Shown here one piece after another: positions 27,207 through 36,237 of a DNA stretch of 64,000 bases. Under the pieces are notes generated by a model that had not been told where the DNA came from, searched no databases, and saw only the letters and a list, made by a program, of their open reading frames with translations. The stretch is from Acuticoccus sediminis. Its GTDB lineage: Bacteria; Pseudomonadota; Alphaproteobacteria; Rhizobiales; Amorphaceae. The translations under genes were made by a program, and so were the position numbers. Location of the stretch: NCBI RefSeq assembly GCF_003258595.1, contig NZ_QHHQ01000002.1, positions 744,001 through 808,000 of the forward strand. The letters run 5' to 3'. Numbering within the stretch: the stretch's first letter is position 1; every line of letters starts with the position of its first letter.

Positions 27207-27407
27207 CTAGAAGCGCGCGGCCGAGAAGGCGTGCGCGGGTTCGTCGGCGAAGGTGAAGTCGCGTTTCAGCCGGTCGCTCATCGCCCTCACGTACTGGACG
27301 GCGGCGAACATCTCCTCGAACTGCGCGGGCGCGGGGTTGAGGCCGGCGTGGGCGAGGAGGACGGTCAACTCCTCGCGCGTGACGAGGGGTTCGGCGGATT
27401 CGCTCAT
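27207..27407 (-). CDS. AtzG/GatC-like small protein (DUF4089 type)
   Basis: A 66-residue protein with two predicted helices: TREELTVLLAHAGL near the N-terminus and EEMFAAVQYVRAMSDRLKR in the middle. The tail carries the Phe/Pro-containing segment DEPAHAFSAARF. This size and layout fit AtzG-like (DUF4089) proteins, GatC relatives that bind amidases. Its stop is 24 bases before the ATG of the amidase. The ATG at 27407 follows a proline-rich open stretch that I take as non-coding. It is the first gene of the leftward transcript from the divergent region. Confidence 0.7.
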   Translation of the reverse strand: MSESAEPLVTREELTVLLAHAGLNPAPAQFEEMFAAVQYVRAMSDRLKRDFTFADEPAHAFSAARF

Positions 27408-27894
27408 GGGTGGGCTCCGGGGCTGATGCGGCGGGGCTGCGCAAGGCGGCTGCCCGGCGCACGGCTCCGGCGGAGCGGAACCGGGAAATGAGTACAATAC
27501 CTCGAACCGCCTCTTGTCAAAGGTCCGTTAAGCGAAGTCGTCGGACGCGTGCATCGAGCCCGTTGCAGCCGAACGTTGCGGCCGAAAATCGGTGCCCGAT
27601 TGTGGCCTGAATTCTGTCACTGTTTCAGCCAATCCCATTCGCGGCCAGCAGTGCTGCAATTGTTTGCAGTATAGGATGCGGCAATGACGCATGGTGCGGC
27701 ACCCCATGCGCCCGCCCGTCGCGCGCGCGACGACTCGGCCCTCTCTCCCCTGTATGCCTTAAAACTAGACGAGGTCGATTTTTGTGCAGAGCGGTGGATT
27801 GGATTCAATCGGGGGCACTTCTAAGCTCGCGGCCCGAGACGGGGTGCGGGCCGAGCCCGGTGATCCCAACGCCGCAGAGACCAGGAGGACCACC
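27408..27894. promoter_or_regulatory. Divergent control region between amidase unit and ABC/amidase operon
   Basis: 487 bases without a gene, relatively A/T-rich by local standards. It should hold promoters for the leftward mini-protein/amidase unit and the rightward ABC operon. At 27654-27669 lies a clear 16-base dyad, CTGCAA-ttgt-TTGCAG, a likely operator. The best candidate regulator is the GntR/FCD protein at 40594-41301 at the far end of the rightward operon. That link is inferred from position only. Confidence 0.5.
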
Positions 27895-29565
27895 TTGACC
27901 AAAACCGTGTTTGACCGCTCGGCCAGCGAAGGGATCGGGCGCGTCGTCGCCATCACCCGCCGCACCCTGATGGCGGGCGTCGCGGGCCTCGCCATGGCCG
28001 CGAGCCTGCCGTTCTCGGCCGCCTTCGCCGACGACGAGAAGGTGCTGCGCGTCGGCATGACCGTCGCCGACGTGCCGCAGACCACCGGTCAGGCCAACCA
28101 GGGCGGCGAGGGCACGCGCTTCATCGGCCTCACCCTCTACGATGCGCTCATCAACTGGGACCTGTCCAAGTCCGAGGTCCCGTCGGTGCTGCGCCCGGGC
28201 CTTGCCACCGAGTGGTCCGTCGACGACGACACGCAGACGGTCTGGACCTTCAAGCTGCGCGAGGGCGTCAAGTTTCACGACGGCTCCGACTTCACTGCCG
28301 ACGCGGTCGTCTGGAACCTCGAGAAGCTGCTGAACAAGGAGTCGCCGCAGTACGACGCCTCGCAGGCCGCCCAGGCCTCGCAGTGGTTCGGCGCGATCGC
28401 CTCCTACGAGAAGATCGACGACATGACCGTCGCGATCACCACCAAGGAGCCGGACGCCACGTTCCCCTACCAGATCGCCGGCATCATGTATTCGAGCCCC
28501 GCACAGTGGGACAAGCTCGGCGGCGACTGGGGCAAGTTCGCGCAGGAGCCCTCCGGCACCGGCCCGTTCATGCTCGACCGCCTGGTCCCGCGCGAGCGTG
28601 CCGAGCTCGTGAAGAACCCGAACTACTGGGATCCGGACCGCGTTCCGGCCTCCGACCGTGTCATCCTGATGTGCATGCCCGACGCCTCGACCCGTGTCGC
28701 CGCGCTGCTCTCGGGCCAGGTCGACTTCATCGAGGCGCCGTCGCCGGACGCCGTGCCGCGGCTGAAGTCCTCGGGGATGCAGATCGTCACCAACGTCTAC
28801 CCCCACATCTGGCCCTACCAGCTCTCCTACCAGCCGGACTCGCCGTTCCTCGACCTCAAGGTGCGCAAGGCGGCGAACCTTGCCATCGACCGTGAGAGCC
28901 TGTCGCAGTTCCTCGGCGGCCTCGCCGTGCCGGCGAAGGGCCAGGTGACCGAGGGCCACCCCTGGTTCGGGAACCCGACCTTCGACATCACCTACGACCC
29001 CGAGCAGGCGCTCTCGCTGATGCAGGAAGCCGGCTACGGGCCGGACAAGCCGCTGCACATCAAGCTGCTGATCTCGACGTCCGGATCGGGCCAGATGCAG
29101 CCGCTGCCGATGAACGAGTTCATCGCCGAGAACCTCACCGCCGTCGGCTTCGACGTCGAGTTCGAGGTGTTCGAGTGGGAGGCGCTGCGTGCCCGCCGCC
29201 GCGCCGGCGCCATGGCGCCGGAGAACGAGGGCGCCGACGGCCTCAACAACTCCTGGGCCTTCTGGGACCCGAACATCGGCATCCTGCAGGCCGCCGCGTC
29301 CGACATGACGCCGCCGCGCGGCTTCAACTGGGGCGGCTACTCCAACCCCGAGATCGACGAGCTCGCCAAGAAGGCGAAGGTTGCCTTCGATCCGGCCGAA
29401 CAGGACAAGCTGCTGGGCGAGATCCACACCAAGATGGTCGACGACGCCATGTGGATCTGGGTCGTGCACGACCTCAACCCGCGCGCCCTCGGCCCGAACG
29501 TGAAGGGCTTCGTCCAGGCGCAGAACTGGTACCAGGACCTGACGCCCGTCTACGTCGACAACTGA
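27895..29565 (+). CDS. ABC transporter substrate-binding protein, oligopeptide/dipeptide (SBP_bac_5) family
   Basis: A 556-residue periplasmic binding protein. The N-terminus has a Tat-like signal (ITRRTLMAGVAGLAMA) with a cleavage region at AAFADD near residue 47. SBP_bac_5 features follow: VWTFKLREGVKFHDGSDF, GTGPFML and LVKNPNYWDP. It binds a peptide or other amide-like ligand for the permeases downstream. The start is a TTG at 27895 with a perfect AGGAGG about 8 bases upstream; the frame is open further left without coding character. A GC-rich hairpin follows the stop. Confidence 0.93.
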   Translation: MTKTVFDRSASEGIGRVVAITRRTLMAGVAGLAMAASLPFSAAFADDEKVLRVGMTVADVPQTTGQANQGGEGTRFIGLTLYDALINWDLSKSEVPSVLRPGLATEWSVDDDTQTVWTFKLREGVKFHDGSDFTADAVVWNLEKLLNKESPQYDASQAAQASQWFGAIASYEKIDDMTVAITTKEPDATFPYQIAGIMYSSPAQWDKLGGDWGKFAQEPSGTGPFMLDRLVPRERAELVKNPNYWDPDRVPASDRVILMCMPDASTRVAALLSGQVDFIEAPSPDAVPRLKSSGMQIVTNVYPHIWPYQLSYQPDSPFLDLKVRKAANLAIDRESLSQFLGGLAVPAKGQVTEGHPWFGNPTFDITYDPEQALSLMQEAGYGPDKPLHIKLLISTSGSGQMQPLPMNEFIAENLTAVGFDVEFEVFEWEALRARRRAGAMAPENEGADGLNNSWAFWDPNIGILQAAASDMTPPRGFNWGGYSNPEIDELAKKAKVAFDPAEQDKLLGEIHTKMVDDAMWIWVVHDLNPRALGPNVKGFVQAQNWYQDLTPVYVDN

Positions 29566-29571
29566 GCCCGG

Positions 29572-29599
29572 CGGCGGCGGCCCCTCCCGGCCGCCGCCG
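29572..29599 (+). terminator. Strong intercistronic hairpin after the binding-protein gene
   Basis: The arms CGGCGGCGGCC (29572-29582) and GGCCGCCGCCG (29589-29599) form a perfect 11-bp stem with a 6-base loop, 6 bases past the stop codon. No T-tract follows. Such a hairpin behind a binding-protein gene usually stabilises its mRNA or partly terminates, giving more binding protein than permease. Confidence 0.6.
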
Positions 29600-29687
29600 T
29601 GCCCCTTCCGGTGCGCGCGCCGCTCCGAGGCGCGGCACCGGCCGCCAGGGGGCGACCCGCGCGAACCCCAATAGGACGGAGCGCTTG

Positions 29688-30641
29688 ATGCTTCTCTACG
29701 TGATCCGCCGCCTGCTCCTGGCGATCCCCATCGCGATCGGCGTGACGATCGTCTGCTTCTCGCTGATCCACCTGGCGCCCGGCGATCCGCTCTCCACGGT
29801 GCTCCCCGACAACGCGACGCCCGAAGTCGTCGCCGAGATCCGCGCCGCGTACGGCTTCGACAAGCCGCTTCCCATCCAGTACCTCGTCTGGCTCGGCAAC
29901 GTCGCCTCCGGCGACTTCGGCCTCTCCATCCAGTCCCGCCGCCCCGTCCTCGGCGACATCATCCCGGCGGTGAAGAACACGATGATCCTCGCCTTCGCGG
30001 CGGTCCTGATCGGCTTTCCGTTCGGCACCATCCTCGGCGCCATCGCCGGCTACCGGCAGGGGAGCGCGACGGACAAGGTGGTGACGGCCATCTCCATCAC
30101 CGGAGTCTCGGTGCCGCACTACTGGCTCGGCATCGTCCTCGTCGTCATCTTCGCGGTGAACATGGGCGTACTGCCGGCGATGGGCATGGGCCCCGGCGGC
30201 CAGTCGGACTTCGCGCTCAACTGGGCGCACCTCAAGCATCTCCTGCTTCCCGCCATCACGCTCTCGGTGATCCCGGCCGGCATCATCGCCCGGTCCGTGC
30301 GCGCCACGGTGGCGGACGTGCGCAAGAAGGACTTCGTCTCCACGCTGCGCGCCAAGGGCCTCTCGCCCTCCCGGGTCTTCCTGCACGTCGCCAAGAACGC
30401 CGCGCCCGTGGTTCTCGCGGTCTGCGGCCTGCAGTTCGCCCAGCTCCTCGGCGGCTCGATCCTCGTCGAGACGGTGTTCTCCTGGCCCGGCACCGGATTC
30501 CTGATGAACAGCGCGATCTTCACCCGCGACCTGCCGGTGCTGCAGGGGACGATCCTCGTCCTGTCGCTGTTCTTCGTCGTCATCAACCTCCTCGTCGACG
30601 TCCTGCAGACCGTCTTCGACCCGCGCATCCGCCGCGGCTGA
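29688..30641 (+). CDS. ABC transporter permease, DppB/OppB type
   Basis: A 317-residue inner-membrane permease with six helices. The family N-terminus is RRLLLAIPIAIGVTIVCFSLIHLAPGDP-like, and the EAA loop is around RAKGLSPSRVFLHVAKNAA. The C-terminal segment SWPGTGFLMNSAIFTRDLPV is characteristic of DppB-type permeases. The chosen ATG at 29688 has AGGACGGAG upstream. It pairs with the DppC-type permease 13 bases downstream. Confidence 0.93.
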   Translation: MLLYVIRRLLLAIPIAIGVTIVCFSLIHLAPGDPLSTVLPDNATPEVVAEIRAAYGFDKPLPIQYLVWLGNVASGDFGLSIQSRRPVLGDIIPAVKNTMILAFAAVLIGFPFGTILGAIAGYRQGSATDKVVTAISITGVSVPHYWLGIVLVVIFAVNMGVLPAMGMGPGGQSDFALNWAHLKHLLLPAITLSVIPAGIIARSVRATVADVRKKDFVSTLRAKGLSPSRVFLHVAKNAAPVVLAVCGLQFAQLLGGSILVETVFSWPGTGFLMNSAIFTRDLPVLQGTILVLSLFFVVINLLVDVLQTVFDPRIRRG

Positions 30642-30654
30642 CCGGAAGGCCATC

Positions 30655-31554
30655 ATGACCGACGCCACCGTCACCACCATCGCGCCGGCCCGCGCCGCCG
30701 CCCCGGTCCCCGCGACGCTCGGCTACTGGGGCGGGGTCGCGCGGAGGCTGCGGCGCGACCCGCTCACCCTCATCTGCCTCGGCGTGATCCTCGCGATCGT
30801 GCTGGCGGCGATCTTCGCGCCATTCGTCTCCCCGGCCGACCCCTACAAGACCAGCATGATGGCGCGGCTGAAGCCCGTCGGGACGCCCGGCCACCTGCTC
30901 GGGACGGACGAGCTCGGCCGCGACATGCTCGCCCGGCTCATCTACGGCGGGCGCATCTCGCTCTTCACCGGGGTCACGCCGGTGGTGCTCGCCACCCTGC
31001 TCGGCGGTGTCCTGGGCCTCGCCGCGGGCTTCTTCGGCGGCCTCGTCAACACGGTGATCATGCGCACGATGGACGTCTTCTACGCGTTCCCGTCGGTGCT
31101 CCTCGCTGTGGCGATCTCGGGCGCGCTGGGCGCCGGGCTGCTCAACGTCCTCATCGCGCTGACGGTGGTGTTCATCCCGCCGATCTGCCGCATCGCCGAG
31201 AGCGTGACGACGCAGGCCCGGTCCGAGGACTATGTCGAGGCCGCCCGCGCGACCGGTGCCGCCACCTGGCGCATCATCGCCGTGCACGTGCTGCCCAACG
31301 TGATGGGGCCGGTGTTCATCTACGCGTCGAGCCTCAACTCGGTCTCGATCGTCATCGCCTCCGGCCTCTCTTTCCTCGGCCTCGGCGTCAGCCCGCCGCA
31401 GGCGGACTGGGGCCTGATGCTCAACACGCTGCGCCAGTCGATCTACATCGCGCCGGGGCAGGCGGTGATCCCGGGCGTCATGATCTTCATCACCTCCATG
31501 TGCTTCAACCTGATGAGCGACGGGTTGCGGGGCGCCATGGACGTCAAGGAATAG
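30655..31554 (+). CDS. ABC transporter permease, DppC/OppC type
   Basis: A 299-residue permease. A cytoplasmic N-terminus comes before the first helix (LICLGVILAIVLAAIFAPF), followed by the family segment GTDELGRDMLARLIYGGRIS. The EAA loop is near RATGAATWRIIAVHVLPN and the end is LGVSPPQADWGLML plus MCFNLMSDGLRGAMD. It forms the membrane channel with the preceding DppB-type subunit. The gene is 13 bases after that gene and 10 bases before the first ATPase gene. Confidence 0.93.
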   Translation: MTDATVTTIAPARAAAPVPATLGYWGGVARRLRRDPLTLICLGVILAIVLAAIFAPFVSPADPYKTSMMARLKPVGTPGHLLGTDELGRDMLARLIYGGRISLFTGVTPVVLATLLGGVLGLAAGFFGGLVNTVIMRTMDVFYAFPSVLLAVAISGALGAGLLNVLIALTVVFIPPICRIAESVTTQARSEDYVEAARATGAATWRIIAVHVLPNVMGPVFIYASSLNSVSIVIASGLSFLGLGVSPPQADWGLMLNTLRQSIYIAPGQAVIPGVMIFITSMCFNLMSDGLRGAMDVKE

Positions 31555-31564
31555 GAGCCCGGCG

Positions 31565-32644
31565 ATGACCGATACCCTGTCCCTCGCCCCGAAGGCCTCG
31601 CCGCGCACGCATCCGGTCGCCGATCGCGGCGGCCCGCGTCAGCCGATGCTGATCGTGGAGGACCTGAAGAAGCACTTTCCCATCAAGAGCGGCGGCGCGT
31701 TCGGCGGCGTGCGCTCGACGGTGAAGGCGGTCGACGGCGTCAACTTCACCGTCGCCAAGCGCGAGACGCTCGGCGTCGTCGGCGAATCCGGCTGCGGCAA
31801 GTCCACGATGGCGCGGCTCCTGAGCCACCTCATCATCCCCGACGAAGGGTCGATCATCTTCGACGGCGACAAGGTCGGCTCGTCGGGCGGCATCTCCGTG
31901 CGGGACCTGCGCCGGCAGATGCAGATGGTCTTCCAGGACTCCTATTCGTCGCTCAACCCGCGCCTGCCGATCGTCGACTCCATCGCCTTCGGCCCGAAGG
32001 CGAGCGGGGTGAAGAAGTCCGTCGCGCGGGCCCGGGCGGAGGAGATCCTCGGCCTCGTCGGCCTCAATCCGCGGCAGTTCGCGCGACGCTATCCGCATCA
32101 GCTCTCCGGCGGCCAGCGCCAGCGCGTCAACATCGCCAGGGCGCTCGCCATGGAGCCGAGACTGGTGGTGCTCGACGAGGCGGTCTCGGCGCTCGACAAG
32201 TCCGTCGAGGCACAGGTCCTGAACCTGCTGGCCCGCCTCAAGGAGCAGTTCGAGCTCACGTACATCTTCATCTCCCACGACCTCAACGTCGTGCAGTACA
32301 TCTCCGACCGCGTGCTGGTGATGTACCTCGGCCAGGTCGTCGAGATCGGCGACGTGGACGAGCTCTACGAGCGGCCGTGCCATCCCTACACGCAGGCGCT
32401 CCTGTCCTCCCGTCCGTCGATGGACCCGGCCCGCCGCCGCACCGAGCCGCCGCTGTCGGGCGACCCGCCGAACCCGGTGAACCTGCCGTCCGGCTGCCGT
32501 TTCCGCACCCGCTGCGCGCTTGCCGAGGACGTGTGCGCCAGGGTGGCCCCGAAGCTGACCCCGCTGCCGGGCAGCGCCTCCCACCCCGTCGCCTGCCACG
32601 CCCGCATCCCGGGCGGCGGGCACAGCCTGTCCCCCGCCGCGTGA
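31565..32644 (+). CDS. ABC transporter ATP-binding protein, oligopeptide type (DppF/OppF-like position)
   Basis: A 359-residue ATPase. Walker A is GESGCGKST (73-81), the signature is LSGGQRQRVNIARAL, Walker B is LVVLDEAVSALD (Ala in place of the usual Pro), and the switch histidine is in ISHDLN. The C-terminal oligopeptide-binding/cysteine domain (CRFRTRCALAEDVC) matches the iron-sulfur-type motif of Dpp/Opp ATPases. It energises import together with the next gene. The order of the two ATPases is reversed relative to the E. coli dpp operon. Confidence 0.93.
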   Translation: MTDTLSLAPKASPRTHPVADRGGPRQPMLIVEDLKKHFPIKSGGAFGGVRSTVKAVDGVNFTVAKRETLGVVGESGCGKSTMARLLSHLIIPDEGSIIFDGDKVGSSGGISVRDLRRQMQMVFQDSYSSLNPRLPIVDSIAFGPKASGVKKSVARARAEEILGLVGLNPRQFARRYPHQLSGGQRQRVNIARALAMEPRLVVLDEAVSALDKSVEAQVLNLLARLKEQFELTYIFISHDLNVVQYISDRVLVMYLGQVVEIGDVDELYERPCHPYTQALLSSRPSMDPARRRTEPPLSGDPPNPVNLPSGCRFRTRCALAEDVCARVAPKLTPLPGSASHPVACHARIPGGGHSLSPAA

Positions 32645-32661
32645 CCGCAAGGATGGCCGCC

Positions 32662-33720
32662 ATGATGAGCCCGGGTGCAAGCCAGCGCGCCGAGACCCCG
32701 CCCGACGCGCCGGCCGTGCCGAAGGATCGCCTCGTCACCGTCGAGGACCTCAACGTCCGCTTCGTGTCCCGCGACGACGACGTGTCGATCCTCAACGGCG
32801 TCAGCTTCACGCTCGACAAGGGGGAGGTGCTGTGCCTGCTCGGCGAGTCCGGGTCCGGCAAGAGCGTCACCCTGCGGGCGCTGATGCGCCTGCTCCCCGG
32901 CAACGCGCGCATCTCCGGCAAGGTGATGGTCGACGGCAACGACATCGCCGGCATGAAGGAGCGTCACCTTCGCCGCCTGCGCGGCTCGACCGTGGCGATG
33001 ATCTTCCAGGAGCCGATGACCGCTCTCGACCCGGTCTTCACCATCGGCCAGCAGATCGTCGAGACGCTGCGCGCCCACAAGGGCCTCTCGGACGGTGCCG
33101 CCCGCAAGCGCGCGCTGGAACTTCTGGAGCTGGTGCAGATCCCCAACGCGCCGGCCCGCCTCAAGGCCTACCCGCACGAGCTGTCAGGCGGTCTGCGGCA
33201 GCGCGCGATGATCGCGCTCGCGCTCTCGTGCGACCCCAAGCTGCTGCTCGCCGACGAGCCGACGACCGCGCTCGACGCCACCGTGCAGATTCAGGTCCTC
33301 CTCCTGCTGCGCGAGCTGCAGCAGGAACTCGGCATGGCGACGGTGTTCGTCACCCACGACATCGGCGTCGCCTGCGAGATCGCCGACCGGGTCGGCGTAA
33401 TGTACGCCGGCCGCCTCGTCGAGGGGGCGGACGTGGGGCGGATCATCAAGGAACCGCTGCACCCCTACACCAGCGCCCTGATGCGCTCGACCGTCCACGC
33501 CGGCATGCGCGGGCAGGTCCTGGACTCGATTCCCGGCGCGCCGCCGGACCTCGCCGCGCTGCCTCCCGGCTGCGCCTTCGCGCCCCGCTGCCAGGAGGCA
33601 CGGGCTCTCTGCACCAAAGACCAACCCGATGTCACGAGCCTTCCTGCCGGCCGTACCGTACGCTGCCATATCCATGGTGCAGAAGCGGCATGGCGCGCCT
33701 CGCCGCCGCTCGGAGAATGA
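32662..33720 (+). CDS. ABC transporter ATP-binding protein, oligopeptide type (DppD/OppD-like)
   Basis: A 352-residue ATPase with Walker A GESGSGKS, signature LSGGLRQRAMIALAL, Walker B LLLADEPTTALD, H-loop VTHDIG, and a C-terminal cysteine-containing domain (CAFAPRCQEARALC). Two adjacent ATGs (32662, 32665) sit about 8 bases after AAGGA; an ATG at 32653 coincides with that site and is less likely. It completes the five-component importer begun at 27895. Confidence 0.93.
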   Translation: MMSPGASQRAETPPDAPAVPKDRLVTVEDLNVRFVSRDDDVSILNGVSFTLDKGEVLCLLGESGSGKSVTLRALMRLLPGNARISGKVMVDGNDIAGMKERHLRRLRGSTVAMIFQEPMTALDPVFTIGQQIVETLRAHKGLSDGAARKRALELLELVQIPNAPARLKAYPHELSGGLRQRAMIALALSCDPKLLLADEPTTALDATVQIQVLLLLRELQQELGMATVFVTHDIGVACEIADRVGVMYAGRLVEGADVGRIIKEPLHPYTSALMRSTVHAGMRGQVLDSIPGAPPDLAALPPGCAFAPRCQEARALCTKDQPDVTSLPAGRTVRCHIHGAEAAWRASPPLGE

Positions 33721-33727
33721 GCTTGGC

Positions 33728-34813
33728 ATGACCCTCTCGACGTTCGGCCTCTTCCTCGCCACCCACATCCTGGGGGCGTTGGGAGGGGCCGGGGCCTACG
33801 CACTCGGCGTGCCGCTGGCCTGGATGATCGGCTCGCTCGTCGTGACCGCGATCATCACCCTTTCTGGCTTTCCCACCACCACGCGGCGCGTCTGCCGCAA
33901 CGGCGGTGTCCTCGTGCTGCTGACCGGCATCGGCCTCACCTTCACGCCTTCGGCGGGCGAGACGACGATCCGGCTGCTGCCCCTGATCCTGATCGCCGCC
34001 GTGGCGACGCTTCTCATCGGCGCGCTCGCCTCGCTGCTCCTCGCCCGTCTGGGGCGGATCGATCGGGCGACGGCTTTCTTCTGCTCCGTCCCGGGCGGTC
34101 CGGCGGAGATGAGCGTCCTCGGAGCGCGCCAGGGCGCGGAGCTGGCGCCGATCGCGATCAGCCAGCTCCTGCGCATCGTCTGCATCGTCCTCGTCATTCC
34201 GCCGACGCTCACCGTCCTCGGCATGCGCGGCGACTTCACGACGAGCTTCCCCGACCTCGGCTTCCACCCGCTGGGTCTCGTCGTCACGCTCGGGGTCTCG
34301 CTCGCCGCGTCCCTCGCGCTCGTCAAGCTGAAGGTGAACTCGGCCTTCCTGATCGGCCCGCTCGGCGTCGGCATCCTGCTCGGCTTCACCGAGGCGGGGC
34401 TGTCGACCGTGCCGCGCTGGATGATGATGGGATCGCAGGTTTTCATGGGCGTCTTCCTCGGCGCCCAGTTCACACCCAGCGTCATGCGCCGGATGCGCCG
34501 CTTCCTGCCCGTCGCCATCGGCAACGTCTTCCTCGTCACCGGCGGCTGCGCGCTGCTCGGCACCCTCATCCACTTCTTCGACGAGGAGTCGGTGCCGACG
34601 ATGATCCTCGCCACCGCGCCCGGCAGCGTGACGGAGATGTCGATCACCGCGCAGGCGCTCGGCTTCAACGTGCCGGTCGTGACCGCCTTCCACGTCATCC
34701 GCATCCTCCTGGTGATCATCCTCGTCACGCCGGCCTTCAACGTGCTGCGCGCGGCCGGCGTGATTGCCCCCGCCGATCCCGAGCTCCTCCGAAACACGAA
34801 GGCCGCAGAATGA
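33728..34813 (+). CDS. AbrB family membrane protein (putative transporter/permease)
   Basis: A 361-residue membrane protein with about ten helices in two homologous halves. The paired motifs are GALGGAGAYALGVPLAWMIGSL and FLIGPLGVGILLGF, with SVPGGPAEMSVLGARQGAE in the first half and ATAPGSVTEMSITAQALGFNVP in the second. This internal duplication is characteristic of the AbrB (PF05145) family, poorly characterised membrane proteins sometimes annotated as ammonia monooxygenase or transporter. It sits between the ABC importer and the tandem amidases and overlaps the first amidase by 4 bases. A role in moving substrate, product or ammonia is possible but unproven. Confidence 0.85.
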   Translation: MTLSTFGLFLATHILGALGGAGAYALGVPLAWMIGSLVVTAIITLSGFPTTTRRVCRNGGVLVLLTGIGLTFTPSAGETTIRLLPLILIAAVATLLIGALASLLLARLGRIDRATAFFCSVPGGPAEMSVLGARQGAELAPIAISQLLRIVCIVLVIPPTLTVLGMRGDFTTSFPDLGFHPLGLVVTLGVSLAASLALVKLKVNSAFLIGPLGVGILLGFTEAGLSTVPRWMMMGSQVFMGVFLGAQFTPSVMRRMRRFLPVAIGNVFLVTGGCALLGTLIHFFDEESVPTMILATAPGSVTEMSITAQALGFNVPVVTAFHVIRILLVIILVTPAFNVLRAAGVIAPADPELLRNTKAAE

Positions 34814-36237
34814 GCATCGCCGACCCGACCGCCCTGCCGGCGCAAGGTGTCTTCCCGCCCACCGCGACGGAGGCGGCGAGGGACATCGCGGCCGGCCGCC
34901 TGTCCCCGACCGAGCTGGTCGCGATGTGCCTGAAGCGCATCGACGAGGTGGACGGGCGCCTCCACACCTACATCACCCTCGACGCCGAGGGCGCGCTCGC
35001 CGCCGCCGCGGAGGCCGAGGCTGAGATCGCCGCCGGGCGCCACCGCGGGCCGCTCCACGGCATTCCGTTCGCCGTGAAGGACAACTACGACGCGGCCGGT
35101 CTGCCGACGACCGGTGGTTCGCGGATGCTGGAAGGCAACGTTCCGGAGGTGGACTCCACCCCGGTCGCGCGGATGAAGGCGGCCGGCGCGGTGCTGATGG
35201 GCAAGCTCGGCACCTGGGAGTACGGCACCGGCAACGGCGGCGAGTACTTCGACCTCCCGATCGAGACGACGCGCAATCCGTGGGACACCGCGCGCTTCGC
35301 CGGCGGCTCGTCCACCGGGGCGGGGTCGGCCGTCGCGGCGGGCACCACCGTGCTCGCGCTCGGCTCCGACACCACCGGCTCGGTGCGCCTGCCGGCGAGC
35401 GCATGCGGCGTCGTCGGCGTGCGTGCGACGCACGGGCTGGTGCCGCGGGCCGGCCTCATCGCCAACTGCTACTCGATGGACGTGCCGGGGCCGTTCACCT
35501 GGACCGTCGCCGACGCCGCCCTCGTCCTCGAGGCGGTCACGGGCCACGATCCGCGGGACGTGTCGAGCGCGGCCGTGCCGCCGTTCGTGCGCCCGCCGGC
35601 GATGGGGGGCTCCGTCGCCGGGCTGCGCATCGGGGTCATCCGCGACGTCGGCCCGGGCTTTGTGCCGGATCCCGAGATGACGGCCGCCTTCGAGGCCGGT
35701 CTCGGCGTGCTGAAGGACCTCGGCGCCGACCTGCGCGAGACGGCCTTCCCGGTGCCCGTCCCGGACCAGTTCGCGGTCGCCTCGATCATCGGCCCGGCCG
35801 AGTCGGCGGCGATCCACGAGGACGAGCTGACCCACAAGAGCGCGATGATGGGCTACGGCCTGCGCGACAAGCTGCTGAAGGGCGCCATGATCCGCGCGGC
35901 GGACTACATCGCCGCCCAGCGCCAGCGCCGTGCCATCGCGGACGGGATCGAGGCGATGATGTCCTCCTTCGATGCGATCGTGACCTACGGCGCCTGCCAC
36001 GTCGCCCCGCGCATCGACGATCAGGCCGAGATGATCGCCTTCACGGCCGAGACCGCGCTCACCCCCTTCAGCCTCTCGTCCCACCCGACACTGGTGCAGT
36101 GCACCGGCTTCACGGCCGCGGGGCTGCCGCTGCACTGGCAGATCGCCGGGCCGTACTTCGGCGAAGCGACCATCCTGTCCATCGCCGCCGCCTTCGAGGC
36201 GGCCACCCCCTACCGGCAGAGGAGGCCGAACCTGTGA
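34810..36237 (+). CDS. Amidase-signature enzyme, first of four in tandem
   Basis: A 475-residue amidase with triad Lys90 (FAVKDNY), Ser167 (GGSSTGAG) and Ser191 (SDTTGSVRLP). The nucleophile loop reads TTGS instead of the usual TGGS, but the serine is kept. It is closely related to the next gene: same length, and shared segments include GPLHGIPFAVKDNY, TWEYGTGNG and ADYIAAQR. It is probably cytoplasmic. The ATG overlaps the AbrB-family stop by 4 bases. The specific amide substrate is not evident. Confidence 0.9.
   Translation: MSIADPTALPAQGVFPPTATEAARDIAAGRLSPTELVAMCLKRIDEVDGRLHTYITLDAEGALAAAAEAEAEIAAGRHRGPLHGIPFAVKDNYDAAGLPTTGGSRMLEGNVPEVDSTPVARMKAAGAVLMGKLGTWEYGTGNGGEYFDLPIETTRNPWDTARFAGGSSTGAGSAVAAGTTVLALGSDTTGSVRLPASACGVVGVRATHGLVPRAGLIANCYSMDVPGPFTWTVADAALVLEAVTGHDPRDVSSAAVPPFVRPPAMGGSVAGLRIGVIRDVGPGFVPDPEMTAAFEAGLGVLKDLGADLRETAFPVPVPDQFAVASIIGPAESAAIHEDELTHKSAMMGYGLRDKLLKGAMIRAADYIAAQRQRRAIADGIEAMMSSFDAIVTYGACHVAPRIDDQAEMIAFTAETALTPFSLSSHPTLVQCTGFTAAGLPLHWQIAGPYFGEATILSIAAAFEAATPYRQRRPNL

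Noticed and set aside
33796-36135. A 779-residue minus-strand frame crossing the AbrB-family and amidase genes
   Set aside because: It crosses two coupled plus-strand genes with clear motifs and has no coherent domain of its own.
34810-36237. Amidase nucleophile loop TTGS as a sign of a dead paralogue
   Set aside because: The catalytic Ser191, cis-Ser167 and Lys90 are all present with correct spacing; a Gly-to-Thr change two residues away need not abolish activity.
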